NCBI GenBank assembly: GCA_000431795.1
Contig: FR887372.1
Location: 17,276-81,275, forward strand
Length of the DNA: 64,000 bases
Direction of reading: 5' to 3'
Source: Clostridium sp. CAG:302
GTDB lineage: Bacteria; Bacillota_I; Bacilli_A; RF39; UBA660
Shown here: one piece after another, positions 46,845-54,361 of the stretch
Position numbering within the stretch: the stretch's first letter is position 1
How the letters are laid out: each line of letters opens with the position of its first letter
Notes under the pieces: model-generated
Seen by the model: only the letters and a program-made list of their open reading frames with translations
The model's database searches: none
Told to the model about the DNA's origin: nothing
Translations under genes and position numbers: made by a program

Positions 46845-47711
46845 TTATTTTTTATCAAATTCTTCTTCATATTGTTTAAAAAAATTATAGTATACTAATA
46901 CATTAGATAGTTCTGTCCATTTTTTTGTTACAACAGGTGTATCATCTAAATCATAAATCTTAGCGTCCATTAGTTTTAATAAAAATGGTGAATGTGTTGA
47001 TATTATAAATTGACAATTATAAAATCTAGTAGAGTCTTCAATAAACCTTTTTAACTTCAATTGATTTTCCGCAGATAAACTATTTTCTGGTTCATCTAAT
47101 ATATAAATACTATCTTCTTTTATCTCTCTTTCCCAAAACATAAGTGCAGATTCACCATTTGACCATTCAATTATATTATTATTACCTAATCTTTCTCTAA
47201 CAAATTTAGACATTGATTTTCTTTTACTATCATAACTCATTTTTAATTCATCATAATTATCAAAAGAGTTACCATTATTATTAAATTTATAATCTAAATA
47301 TTCTTTACTTAATCTTTCCTTTTGTCTATTAACATTTGCATTAATAGAACGAACATCTATTAAATAATCAAAAACATCATCACTTGTAATTAATTTTATT
47401 TCCATTGGTTGTTCAAAAGACATTTCATAATCACAATGTTCAACATATAAATCAAAATATGAACCTTTATCTATTGGCGACTTCCTTGATGCATTTAATT
47501 TTTGTGAAATCATATTTATAAGAGTTGTTTTACCAGAACCATTACCACCATAAAATATTGTTATTTTATCAAAATTTATCTCTTTAAATGATTTCGATGA
47601 AAATAAATGAAGTGGATAATTATTATTAAATATGTTTCTTCTCTCTTCATTAAATTCAATATTATGTTCTTGGATTTCATCTAATAATGTAAATTTTTTT
47701 AAATAAACCAT
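46845..47711 (-). CDS. ABC-type (AAA) ATPase, probable retron-associated protein
   Basis: 288 residues. Walker A GGNGSGKT (55-62), signature-like SNGES (184-188), Walker B IYILDEPE (202-209) and switch His in STHSPFL (about 240). This is an SMC/RecF/OLD-type ABC ATPase head without a visible nuclease domain. It ends just before the retron RNA promoter. Related ATPases are common partners of retrons and other defence systems, so an effector or sensor role is likely, but the link here rests on position. Ribosome binding site AGGAGGTG. Confidence 0.8.
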   Translation of the reverse strand: MVYLKKFTLLDEIQEHNIEFNEERRNIFNNNYPLHLFSSKSFKEINFDKITIFYGGNGSGKTTLINMISQKLNASRKSPIDKGSYFDLYVEHCDYEMSFEQPMEIKLITSDDVFDYLIDVRSINANVNRQKERLSKEYLDYKFNNNGNSFDNYDELKMSYDSKRKSMSKFVRERLGNNNIIEWSNGESALMFWEREIKEDSIYILDEPENSLSAENQLKLKRFIEDSTRFYNCQFIISTHSPFLLKLMDAKIYDLDDTPVVTKKWTELSNVLVYYNFFKQYEEEFDKK

Positions 47712-47748
47712 TTTTCACACCTCCTGATAAATTAAATTTATTCTCCAT
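47677..47748 (-). other. Upstream ORF: Fic start fragment fused to the ATPase leader
   Basis: A 23-codon ORF beginning with the first seven codons of the Fic gene (MENKFNL), then running across the ribosome binding site of the ATPase and ending inside its first codons. It shows that the promoter and start of a Fic-type gene were joined to the ATPase gene. It could couple translation, but may be just a scar. Confidence 0.6.
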
Positions 47749-47877
47749 ATTCATTTCCTGCACATATATTATACCACATAAATACTTCATAACATAGACC
47801 TTAGGCTATGGTATGCCTCTTAAAACTACAGGCTTAAGAGGATATATACAAAAAGCGATAGGACTCTCGACCTATCT
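47728..47877. repeat. Promoter/twin-hairpin direct repeat, copy B
   Basis: About 150 bases nearly identical to 51928-52082: Fic codons 1-7, ribosome binding site, -10 TATAAT (47768-47773), twin hairpin (47788-47815 and 47816-47841) and terminator hairpin GATAGG/CCTATC (47857-47876). Twin-hairpin copy 8. The terminator would end the upstream gene at 47989. Confidence 0.9.
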
Positions 47878-47988
47878 ACATATAGCATTAATATTATGTA
47901 TCTTTAAATTTAAATAATTAATTTTAATAACATTTAAAGTTTGAAAATAAAACTTGACAATTTTGTTACCTAAATGTTACCTAAAAAA

Positions 47989-48519
47989 TTATCTAGTATG
48001 TCGTCTTAAAGTTTCATCACTAGTTATTAATTCTGAAATTGAATTTCTCTGTAATTCTCGTAATTTAGAATAACTCTCTAAAAATTGTTTTTGATCTATT
48101 TTTCCTGTATTTAAAGCATGTAATAAATCTTGATACTTTATTTCCATTAATTCATATAATTTTTTTAACTTTTCTAAATACAAATTATCAATATGTTTTT
48201 CAAATTCAGTTCTAATTGCTTCTCCTTCAAATAAATCAGCTATCATTTCAATAGCAATATCACGTGAAATAATATTAGCTCTATGTATCTTATCAATTTC
48301 TTGTATTTTTGAAAAAGTGCTTTCAGATATCATATCAAATGATTCAGGAATATCATATCTAACTCTAGAATTTACTCCCCTTTGAGCAACAACCTGTTTT
48401 ACTAAATTTAATGTTTTTTTATCATCAATTAAAATAGAATTATTTACAGCATTTATAGATAAATTATTATCAACTACGTTTATTTCCTTAAAATCTTTTT
48501 TATTATTTATATCAGTCAT
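47989..48519 (-). CDS. Hypothetical protein, last gene of the Fic-transglutaminase operon
   Basis: 176 residues, charged, mostly helical in the C-terminal two thirds (KKLYELMEIKYQDLLHALNTGKIDQKQFLESYSKLRELQRNSI), no membrane segment. I do not recognise it. It follows the small gene by 47 bases and is followed by the terminator in repeat copy B, so it closes the operon. Between it and the repeat (47880-47988) I see no gene. Confidence 0.6.
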   Translation of the reverse strand: MTDINNKKDFKEINVVDNNLSINAVNNSILIDDKKTLNLVKQVVAQRGVNSRVRYDIPESFDMISESTFSKIQEIDKIHRANIISRDIAIEMIADLFEGEAIRTEFEKHIDNLYLEKLKKLYELMEIKYQDLLHALNTGKIDQKQFLESYSKLRELQRNSISELITSDETLRRHTR

Positions 48520-48566
48520 AAAAGTATTCCTCCTCCGTTATTTATTATAGCATATTTTCGCTTTTT

Positions 48567-48788
48567 TTAAAATAATGGAGATATAAGTTGTGAGTAAACA
48601 GTTCTTAAATCTTCTTCGGCTATTTTTAAATCTCTTAAAATAGAGTATGCAACTTCAATTTTAATATTATGAAAACAAGAATCATCAATAAGTATATTTT
48701 TTATTTTTAATTGTTTTTTATACTCAATATCATTGCCTTTATAATAATTAATTAGTTTATTGTTTATATTTCTTAACTTATTTAGCAT
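48567..48788 (-). CDS. Small hypothetical protein, 73 aa
   Basis: Starts MLNKLRNINNKLINYYKG; helical and charged, unrecognised. I place the start at 48788, after GGAAGGAGT, overlapping the end of the previous gene by 11 bases; a longer frame reaches 48836. Tightly coupled to the transglutaminase-like gene, so it may act with it, for example as a partner or inhibitor (inference). Confidence 0.5.
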   Translation of the reverse strand: MLNKLRNINNKLINYYKGNDIEYKKQLKIKNILIDDSCFHNIKIEVAYSILRDLKIAEEDLRTVYSQLISPLF

Positions 48789-49866
48789 TATGCCTGACTC
48801 CTTCCAATATTCCTGGTACTCTATTACCATCCGCAAAATATCTAAATTCGCCTATATTAAAACTTTCTTGTAATTGTTGTAATGATATTGGAACCAATCC
48901 ATTTATTCCTTCTAAAATATAATATTCATTTTCATTTGGATTATCTTTAATAGATGTCTTGTTAATTGCAAATACTATTATAGGAATTGACTTTTTTTGT
49001 TCTTCTAAAAATCTTTTACCGATAATTGTAGCAAAGCAATTGTCCTTTAATTCTTTTTCATTAAATATATTTCCTCCTAGTAAGAAAACATCGTTTATAA
49101 ATTCTAATCCCAGAAATTCAGATTGCTTTACTTTACTGAAAAATATTGCTATTTTATCTTCAATTTTTACTGGTCTTAAATTGTCCGTTATTTCTATATA
49201 ATCATCAACTTCTTTTTCAAAATTATATGGCTTAATTTCTGCCCCGTTTGTTACCATTCCATAAACTTTATTTATAGTTTCTTTAAACTTCTTTTTTTCT
49301 TCTTCATCATTATGTAAACTTTTAATCTCTTTTAATTCATAATTATGTTTTGCTAGTGATAAATCTCCTACCATAGCATTTATTGAAATACTAAAAATTT
49401 GATTATCAACATTAACTGCAAAACCAGGATGCCATTTACCATATCTTTGCTCAAAGTATTCTCTTTCATCAACTACTTCAACAGGCGCATCTTCAAATAA
49501 TTCGGTATCATACACATAAGAATTAATACCTATCATTGATAAAATTTTTCCATAAATTGCAACAAATTCCCAGCACACAACTGAGTTATTCGATTCATTA
49601 ATATTTGCTAGATTATCAATTTTTGTATGATTCGTACTAGACATTTCTTTTTTAGATAAAGCTCTTGTAATATATAGTAAAAATTCATCATCATAGGATA
49701 ATAATTTACATAATTTTATATAAACATATATTGCTTTTTCAAGTTGAGTTATATTCTCTGGAATACTTGAAATTATCATTTTTGCAAATTCGTTATTAAT
49801 GCTTATCGAATCATATCTATATTTATTTTCTTCAGTAAATAATTGTGATAATTCTACTTTTTCCAT
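48778..49866 (-). CDS. Transglutaminase-like protein A
   Basis: 362 residues. EKAIYVYIKLCKLLSYDDEFLLY leads into NSVVCWEFVAIYGKILSMIGINSYV (Cys98) and GKWHPGFAVNVDNQIFSISINAMVGDL (His146). This matches the transglutaminase-like/papain fold, but the third triad position reads Asn163 instead of Asp. A second unrecognised domain follows from about residue 220, ending YYILEGINGLVPISLQQLQESF. Fourth gene of the Fic operon. The role could be cysteine protease, amidase or acyl transfer; the substrate is unknown. Confidence 0.6.
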   Translation of the reverse strand: MEKVELSQLFTEENKYRYDSISINNEFAKMIISSIPENITQLEKAIYVYIKLCKLLSYDDEFLLYITRALSKKEMSSTNHTKIDNLANINESNNSVVCWEFVAIYGKILSMIGINSYVYDTELFEDAPVEVVDEREYFEQRYGKWHPGFAVNVDNQIFSISINAMVGDLSLAKHNYELKEIKSLHNDEEEKKKFKETINKVYGMVTNGAEIKPYNFEKEVDDYIEITDNLRPVKIEDKIAIFFSKVKQSEFLGLEFINDVFLLGGNIFNEKELKDNCFATIIGKRFLEEQKKSIPIIVFAINKTSIKDNPNENEYYILEGINGLVPISLQQLQESFNIGEFRYFADGNRVPGILEGVRHNAK

Positions 49867-49912
49867 TTATATTATTTCCTTTCATAATTCATTGTTTTAT
49901 TGAATAATCATA

Positions 49913-50368
49913 TTAATACGAATTAAATTGTTCTTTTAATTCATTTATTTTTTCTTTACCAATAATCTCATCATTATAAGTTATAAAGATATTTACATTA
50001 AATTTATTATTGTAATCAAAATCAGTATAAGCACTTTCAATTCCATCTATTTCTAGAAGTTCCTCTATCATTCCATTTAAGCAATATTCACAACATAAAT
50101 CCTTTATAAGGATACAATCTTTCCTTATACCATTCTTAAAATTTTTATTAAAAGCAACAATTGACGGAATTTTTACTAAATCTAAATATAATAATATTTC
50201 CCTTTTTAAAAGTCTTAATGAAATAATATTTGAATCATATTCAACATATATTTCATTTTTATCATTATTTATCTTAATAATTTTAACACCATTTAAATCT
50301 TTTAAATAATTTTCTAAATCATTATTCAAAAAATCAGTGTATTCTATTTTTAATGTTAGTTTATCCAT
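49913..50368 (-). CDS. Tandem HMA-fold protein
   Basis: 151 residues made of two ferredoxin-like halves. The first (residues 1-72: LTLKIEY..LNGVKIIKINNDKNEIYVEYD) lacks cysteines; the second (84-151: DCILIKDLCCEYCLNGMIEELLEIDGIESAYTDFD) has CxxC at 93-96, the heavy-metal-associated pattern. It may bind a metal such as Cu+ or Zn2+, or just share the fold. A stand-alone HMA protein in this operon is unexpected. 8 bases after the transglutaminase-like gene upstream. Confidence 0.65.
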   Translation of the reverse strand: MDKLTLKIEYTDFLNNDLENYLKDLNGVKIIKINNDKNEIYVEYDSNIISLRLLKREILLYLDLVKIPSIVAFNKNFKNGIRKDCILIKDLCCEYCLNGMIEELLEIDGIESAYTDFDYNNKFNVNIFITYNDEIIGKEKINELKEQFNSY

Positions 50369-50376
50369 ACCATATG

Positions 50377-51255
50377 TTACCCTTTTTTTATATTTGGTGT
50401 TTTATTTCCAATTTCTGTTTTTGATTTTTCATCTATACCTATACTATAACTAGCATTTTCGTAATTTGGTGTGCAACTAGATAGCATTGGATAATACCTA
50501 ATTAAATTAGTTGCCGAGCCCTCTAAATTAATAGGAACAACATTACCAGAAAGCATATTATTATATTCTTCTTGTGTTAAAACTTTAAAATATCCAAATG
50601 AATATCTATTTCCCAAACTATTTGTAAAAACTATTGAATATGATGAATCAAATAATACTGCTGGGCTATTACCATATCCTTTAGGAAATATAATATTAAA
50701 TGCATGATTTTCATCATTTCTTTTTCCTATAACAAATTGAGAATCTATCCCAAGAATTTTAAATATATTATGAGCTAATCCGGTATTTTCAGAACAAAAA
50801 GCATATTTATTTTTATGAAATTCCTTTATTGATAAACTTTCTCTACCGGTATTCATTGCATTAAAATACAGTAAATGTCTTTCTATTAAAGTATCTTCAA
50901 TGTTATCTTTACTTTCTTTACTTGACATATAATTAAATATTTCAAACATTAATGGCGTAAAGAGAAATAATTCATTTAAATATGTTTGTTCTGTTGCTAA
51001 TTCCTTTATTAATTCAAAGTAAGGCAATATATCATCATAAATTAAATTGGGACATTCTTTATTATTTAAAGAAGCAACAGGTTTAAATTTTACTTTACTT
51101 GAAATATAATCATCAAAAATTACTGTGTATCCTTGACCAACCGTTTTTTCTTGGGCGATACTTTCTAATTCTTCAATTCTAAGTTTTATGAATGACACTA
51201 TTTCTTCATCAGTTCTTAATTCAAGAATCTTTTTCTTTATTTCTTCTTTTGACAC
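50377..51255 (-). CDS. Transglutaminase-like protein B
   Basis: 292 residues from a GTG at 51255, placed about 9 bases after GAGGTG; an earlier GTG at 51264 is possible. With numbering from 51264, the triad is clear: KYAFCSENTGLAHNIFKILGID (Cys157), DENHAFNIIF (His187) and AVLFDSSYS (Asp206). The N-terminal half is helical. Unlike protein A the Cys-His-Asp triad is complete. Located between the Fic gene and the HMA-fold gene with gaps under 20 bases, so these form one operon. Confidence 0.65.
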   Translation of the reverse strand: MSKEEIKKKILELRTDEEIVSFIKLRIEELESIAQEKTVGQGYTVIFDDYISSKVKFKPVASLNNKECPNLIYDDILPYFELIKELATEQTYLNELFLFTPLMFEIFNYMSSKESKDNIEDTLIERHLLYFNAMNTGRESLSIKEFHKNKYAFCSENTGLAHNIFKILGIDSQFVIGKRNDENHAFNIIFPKGYGNSPAVLFDSSYSIVFTNSLGNRYSFGYFKVLTQEEYNNMLSGNVVPINLEGSATNLIRYYPMLSSCTPNYENASYSIGIDEKSKTEIGNKTPNIKKG

Positions 51256-51273
51256 AAGAAACACACCTCACTT

Positions 51274-51948
51274 TTAATTATCATTTAAATTAATACCATC
51301 AATACTAGTTTCATAAAGCCACTCTTTTAAATCTTTATTATCACCTGTTTCATAGTATTTAATTAATTTTTCATAAAACATTGGTTGATTTTCTTGGGCA
51401 ATAGTAATAATACCACAGCCATTATCTATCATTATTTTATTAGCAAATAACATAGCAACTCTTTTATTACCATCTATAAACATTTGTCTTCGCATAATCC
51501 ATAACATAATTTCTATTGCTATTTCAGTTTTAGTTTTGTCTTTTTGATTAAGTATTTCATCTAATTCTTCTTTGATTTGACTTTCTATAGGAAACATAGG
51601 TTTCCAATTAGTACCTCCAATATTAACTGGAGTAGTTCTTAACTTGCCTAAATTATTATCTAACACTAACTTATCACAAGTTAACTTATGTAAATGACAT
51701 AATGCCTTAAAATCATAATCAATTCCTTCATTTTCTAAAATAAACTGCCAAGCATATTTTAAATTATTTATGGCTATTATACTATCTACAGTTAAACCAT
51801 TTACAATACCACCATCATATATAGCCTGTGTTTCTGGATAAGTAACGCCTATTCCTTCTAGATTAGCACTTTTCCATATATAATCAACAATGTTTCTCTT
51901 AGCGACAAAGATATTTTGTTCTCTAGTTAAATTAAATTTATTCTCCAT
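51274..51948 (-). CDS. Fic-family protein with degenerate active-site motif
   Basis: 224 residues from MENKFNLTREQ (start 51948 after GGAGG; the GTG upstream overlaps that site). The N-terminal SANLEG (28-33) fits the inhibitory [ST]xxxE[GN] helix of class II Fic proteins. The Fic motif reads QMFIDGNKR (155-163), where HPFxDGN[GK]R is expected, so the catalytic His is a Gln. Fic proteins transfer AMP or other nucleotides to target residues; this one may be inactive or work differently. First gene of a six-gene operon driven by the promoter in repeat copy C. Confidence 0.85.
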   Translation of the reverse strand: MENKFNLTREQNIFVAKRNIVDYIWKSANLEGIGVTYPETQAIYDGGIVNGLTVDSIIAINNLKYAWQFILENEGIDYDFKALCHLHKLTCDKLVLDNNLGKLRTTPVNIGGTNWKPMFPIESQIKEELDEILNQKDKTKTEIAIEIMLWIMRRQMFIDGNKRVAMLFANKIMIDNGCGIITIAQENQPMFYEKLIKYYETGDNKDLKEWLYETSIDGINLNDN

Positions 51949-52082
51949 ATTTATTTCCTCCACTTATATTATACCCCATAAATACTTCATAACATAGACC
52001 TTAGGCTATGTTATGCCTCTTAAGACTATCATATAGGCTTAAGAGGATATATACAAAAAGCGATAGGTCTCTCGACCTATCT
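51928..52082. repeat. Promoter/twin-hairpin direct repeat, copy C
   Basis: Fic start codons, ribosome binding site, -10 TATAAT (51968-51973), twin hairpin (51988-52015 loop ACCTTAGG; 52016-52046 loop ACTATCATATAGG) and terminator hairpin 52062-52081. About 4,200 bases from copy B. Twin-hairpin copy 9. Confidence 0.9.
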
Positions 52083-52147
52083 TCAGGGGGTTTTGGTTAT
52101 ATCACACCTACATTTTATTTCGTAGCGTGTGGTCATATCTCTATGAC
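52055..52147 (-). ncRNA. Candidate small RNA with C-rich single-stranded region
   Basis: On the minus strand: hairpin GTCATA-GAGA-TATGAC (52132-52147), hairpin CACAC..CTAC / GTAG.TGTG (52103-52131), an unpaired AACCAAAACCCCCTGAAG stretch, then a terminator stem GATAGGT/ACCTATC (52062-52081) followed by GCTTTTTG. A promoter sits at the right distance upstream. No ORF is evident. The C-rich stretch in an AT-rich genome could pair with G-rich ribosome binding sites; that is inference. Confidence 0.6.
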
Positions 52148-52153
52148 ATATTA

Positions 52154-52182
52154 ATCATAATATATTTTTAAATAAATTACAA
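52154..52182 (-). promoter_or_regulatory. Promoter for the candidate small RNA
   Basis: -35 TTGTAA (52177-52182), 17-base spacer, -10 TATGAT (52154-52159), about 7 bases before the first hairpin. Confidence 0.55.
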
Positions 52183-52225
52183 TACTTTTTTAAAAATTTA
52201 TTCAAAAATATTTTTCATATACCAA

Positions 52226-54232
52226 TTAATCTAGGTCTTCAATCTTTTTTAATTCATTAAATATAGGCTCATACTCAGGATTAGATTCAAAAGTAAATAA
52301 TATATTAATAAACTCTTCAGCATCCTCTTTAGCTTTTAATAACATCTTAAAATCCCTTCTAATATTAGCCATCTTAAGTACTAATTCACCACTTTGTTTA
52401 ATACCAAATAAATCTCCTTCTCCTCTATTCTGAAAATCATACTCACTAATTTCAAAACCATCAGAAGTCTTTTCCAAAAGACGAAGTCTCTCTTCAGATT
52501 CTTTAGCCACTAAAACACAATAACTTTGAATATCACTTCTTCCTACTCTACCTCTTAATTGATGTAATGTAGATAAACCAAACATATTAGCATTAAATAT
52601 AACTATCATTGAAGCATTAGGCACATTAACACCAACTTCAATAACTGTCGTAGATATTAATATATTAATCTTATTATTTTCAAAGTCATTCATTACTTTA
52701 TTCTTTTCTTTATTATCAAGTTTACCATGAATAATACCAATCTTACTTATCTTACCAAAGGCCTTATTCATCTTCTCCTCTAAATCTTTAACAGATTCTA
52801 AGTTCTCTTCATCTCCCTCAATCATTGGAGCCACTACATATATCTGATGATTATTATCAAGTTCTCTCTTCATCATCTCTAATACTTCAGTAATATCTTT
52901 TTCTTTCTTAAAGTATGTAATAACTTCTTTTCTACCTATAGGTTTAGTTTTAATTGAAGATACATCAGTATCACCATATATAGTTAAAGCATAACTTCTA
53001 GGAATAGGAGTAGCACTCATAGATAGTACATCTGGACTAATACCCTTTCCTTTAAAAGAATTTCTCTGATTTACACCAAAACGATGTTGTTCATCAGTTA
53101 CGACAAGACCTAGTTTCTTAAATTTAACCCTATCTTGAATTAAAGCTTGTGTCCCAATAATTAAATCAATTTTACCAAGCTCTAGATTATCATATATTTC
53201 TTTCTTATCTTTAGCACTAGTACTAGAAGTAAGAAATGCTATTTTAAGTTTATACTTACTAAATATCTTAAGAGCATCTTCATAGTGTTGGCCCGCTAAT
53301 ATCTCAGTAGGAGCCATTAAAGCAGATTGATACTTAGATAAATAATTAGCATATATCGCAATAAATGCCACTATTGTTTTACCAGAGCCAACATCTCCTT
53401 GAAGTAATCTATTCATTCTCTTCTTAGATTCTAAATCCTTAAGTATCTCTTTAATACTACTACTTTGATCTAAAGTAAGTTTATATGGTAGATTATCAAT
53501 AAACTTATTAATCTTATCATAATCAAGTACTCTCTCTATCGCAGTATCATCAGATTCTATCTTTTGTTTTAAATACCTAATCTTTAACATATACATAAAT
53601 AACTCTTCATATTTAATTCTTTGTCTTGCCTTCTTTAAAGTAACAATATCTTCAGGTATATGAACATTATATATAGCATCTTTCTTAGAAAGTAAATTAT
53701 ATTTATCCTCAAGATATGTTGGTATTAAAGAATGAACATGGTATTCCTCATTATTAAGTACATAAGATACAAACTTAGATATTTGCTTTATAGTTAAACC
53801 TTCGGTAGTATAATAAATAGGTTCTATCTTAGCTCCTGGGGGTAAAAGGCCAAATCTAACATCCGAAGCCACTATCGTATTCTTAAGTTTATGATATTTA
53901 CCAATTATAGTTACCTCTTTACCACACTTTAACTCTTGATGTAAATATACTTTATTATATACTGTAATGTTGATTATCATTGTCTTAGTATTAATTCTAA
54001 ATATCAGTTTCTTTAAACTCTTATTAATAAATATAACTGTTGGTTGTCCCTCTACTATACCATCTATAACTATCTTGTCACCATCATTTAAAATATTCAT
54101 ATCAGTTCTTTTTATTACATCATACCTATATGGATAATAATATAATAAATCTTCACCATTATTAATTTTAAGTTTATTTAATAGTTCCTTAGTTTTAGGA
54201 CCAACACCATCGATATTTTCTAACTCTATCAT
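52226..54232 (-). CDS. recG: ATP-dependent DNA helicase RecG
   Basis: Remodels stalled forks and branched DNA. 668 residues: wedge/OB domain, helicase motif I LLQGDVGSGKTIVAF, APTEILAGQHYE, DEQHRFGVNQR (DEQH-type motif II), SATPIPRSYALT, and late LHQLRGRVGRSDIQSYC and the wedge-linked end. Normal length. Likely monocistronic. Confidence 0.97.
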   Translation of the reverse strand: MIELENIDGVGPKTKELLNKLKINNGEDLLYYYPYRYDVIKRTDMNILNDGDKIVIDGIVEGQPTVIFINKSLKKLIFRINTKTMIINITVYNKVYLHQELKCGKEVTIIGKYHKLKNTIVASDVRFGLLPPGAKIEPIYYTTEGLTIKQISKFVSYVLNNEEYHVHSLIPTYLEDKYNLLSKKDAIYNVHIPEDIVTLKKARQRIKYEELFMYMLKIRYLKQKIESDDTAIERVLDYDKINKFIDNLPYKLTLDQSSSIKEILKDLESKKRMNRLLQGDVGSGKTIVAFIAIYANYLSKYQSALMAPTEILAGQHYEDALKIFSKYKLKIAFLTSSTSAKDKKEIYDNLELGKIDLIIGTQALIQDRVKFKKLGLVVTDEQHRFGVNQRNSFKGKGISPDVLSMSATPIPRSYALTIYGDTDVSSIKTKPIGRKEVITYFKKEKDITEVLEMMKRELDNNHQIYVVAPMIEGDEENLESVKDLEEKMNKAFGKISKIGIIHGKLDNKEKNKVMNDFENNKINILISTTVIEVGVNVPNASMIVIFNANMFGLSTLHQLRGRVGRSDIQSYCVLVAKESEERLRLLEKTSDGFEISEYDFQNRGEGDLFGIKQSGELVLKMANIRRDFKMLLKAKEDAEEFINILFTFESNPEYEPIFNELKKIEDLD

Positions 54233-54251
54233 TATATCACACCCTAGTATA

Positions 54252-54279
54252 ATTATAACAGAATAAAAAAATTTGTCTA
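54252..54279 (-). promoter_or_regulatory. Promoter for recG
   Basis: -35 TAGACA (54274-54279), 16-base spacer, -10 TATAAT (54252-54257). Confidence 0.6.
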
Positions 54280-54322
54280 TAAAGTTAACAAGTAGTTAAT
54301 ACCGCAAACCACAAAAAAGACT

Positions 54323-54358
54323 ATTAAAAATTAGTAATTAATCTCTAATAGTCTTTAT
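54323..54358 (-). terminator. Terminator of ileS
   Basis: AAAGACTATTA / TAATAGTCTTT stem close to the ileS stop, followed on the minus strand by TTTTTTG. Confidence 0.75.
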
Positions 54359-54361
54359 TTA

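Noticed and set aside
47880..47988. Second small RNA like the one at 52055
   Set aside because: Only the terminator hairpin is shared with the copy at 52055; the two upstream hairpins and C-rich stretch are absent.
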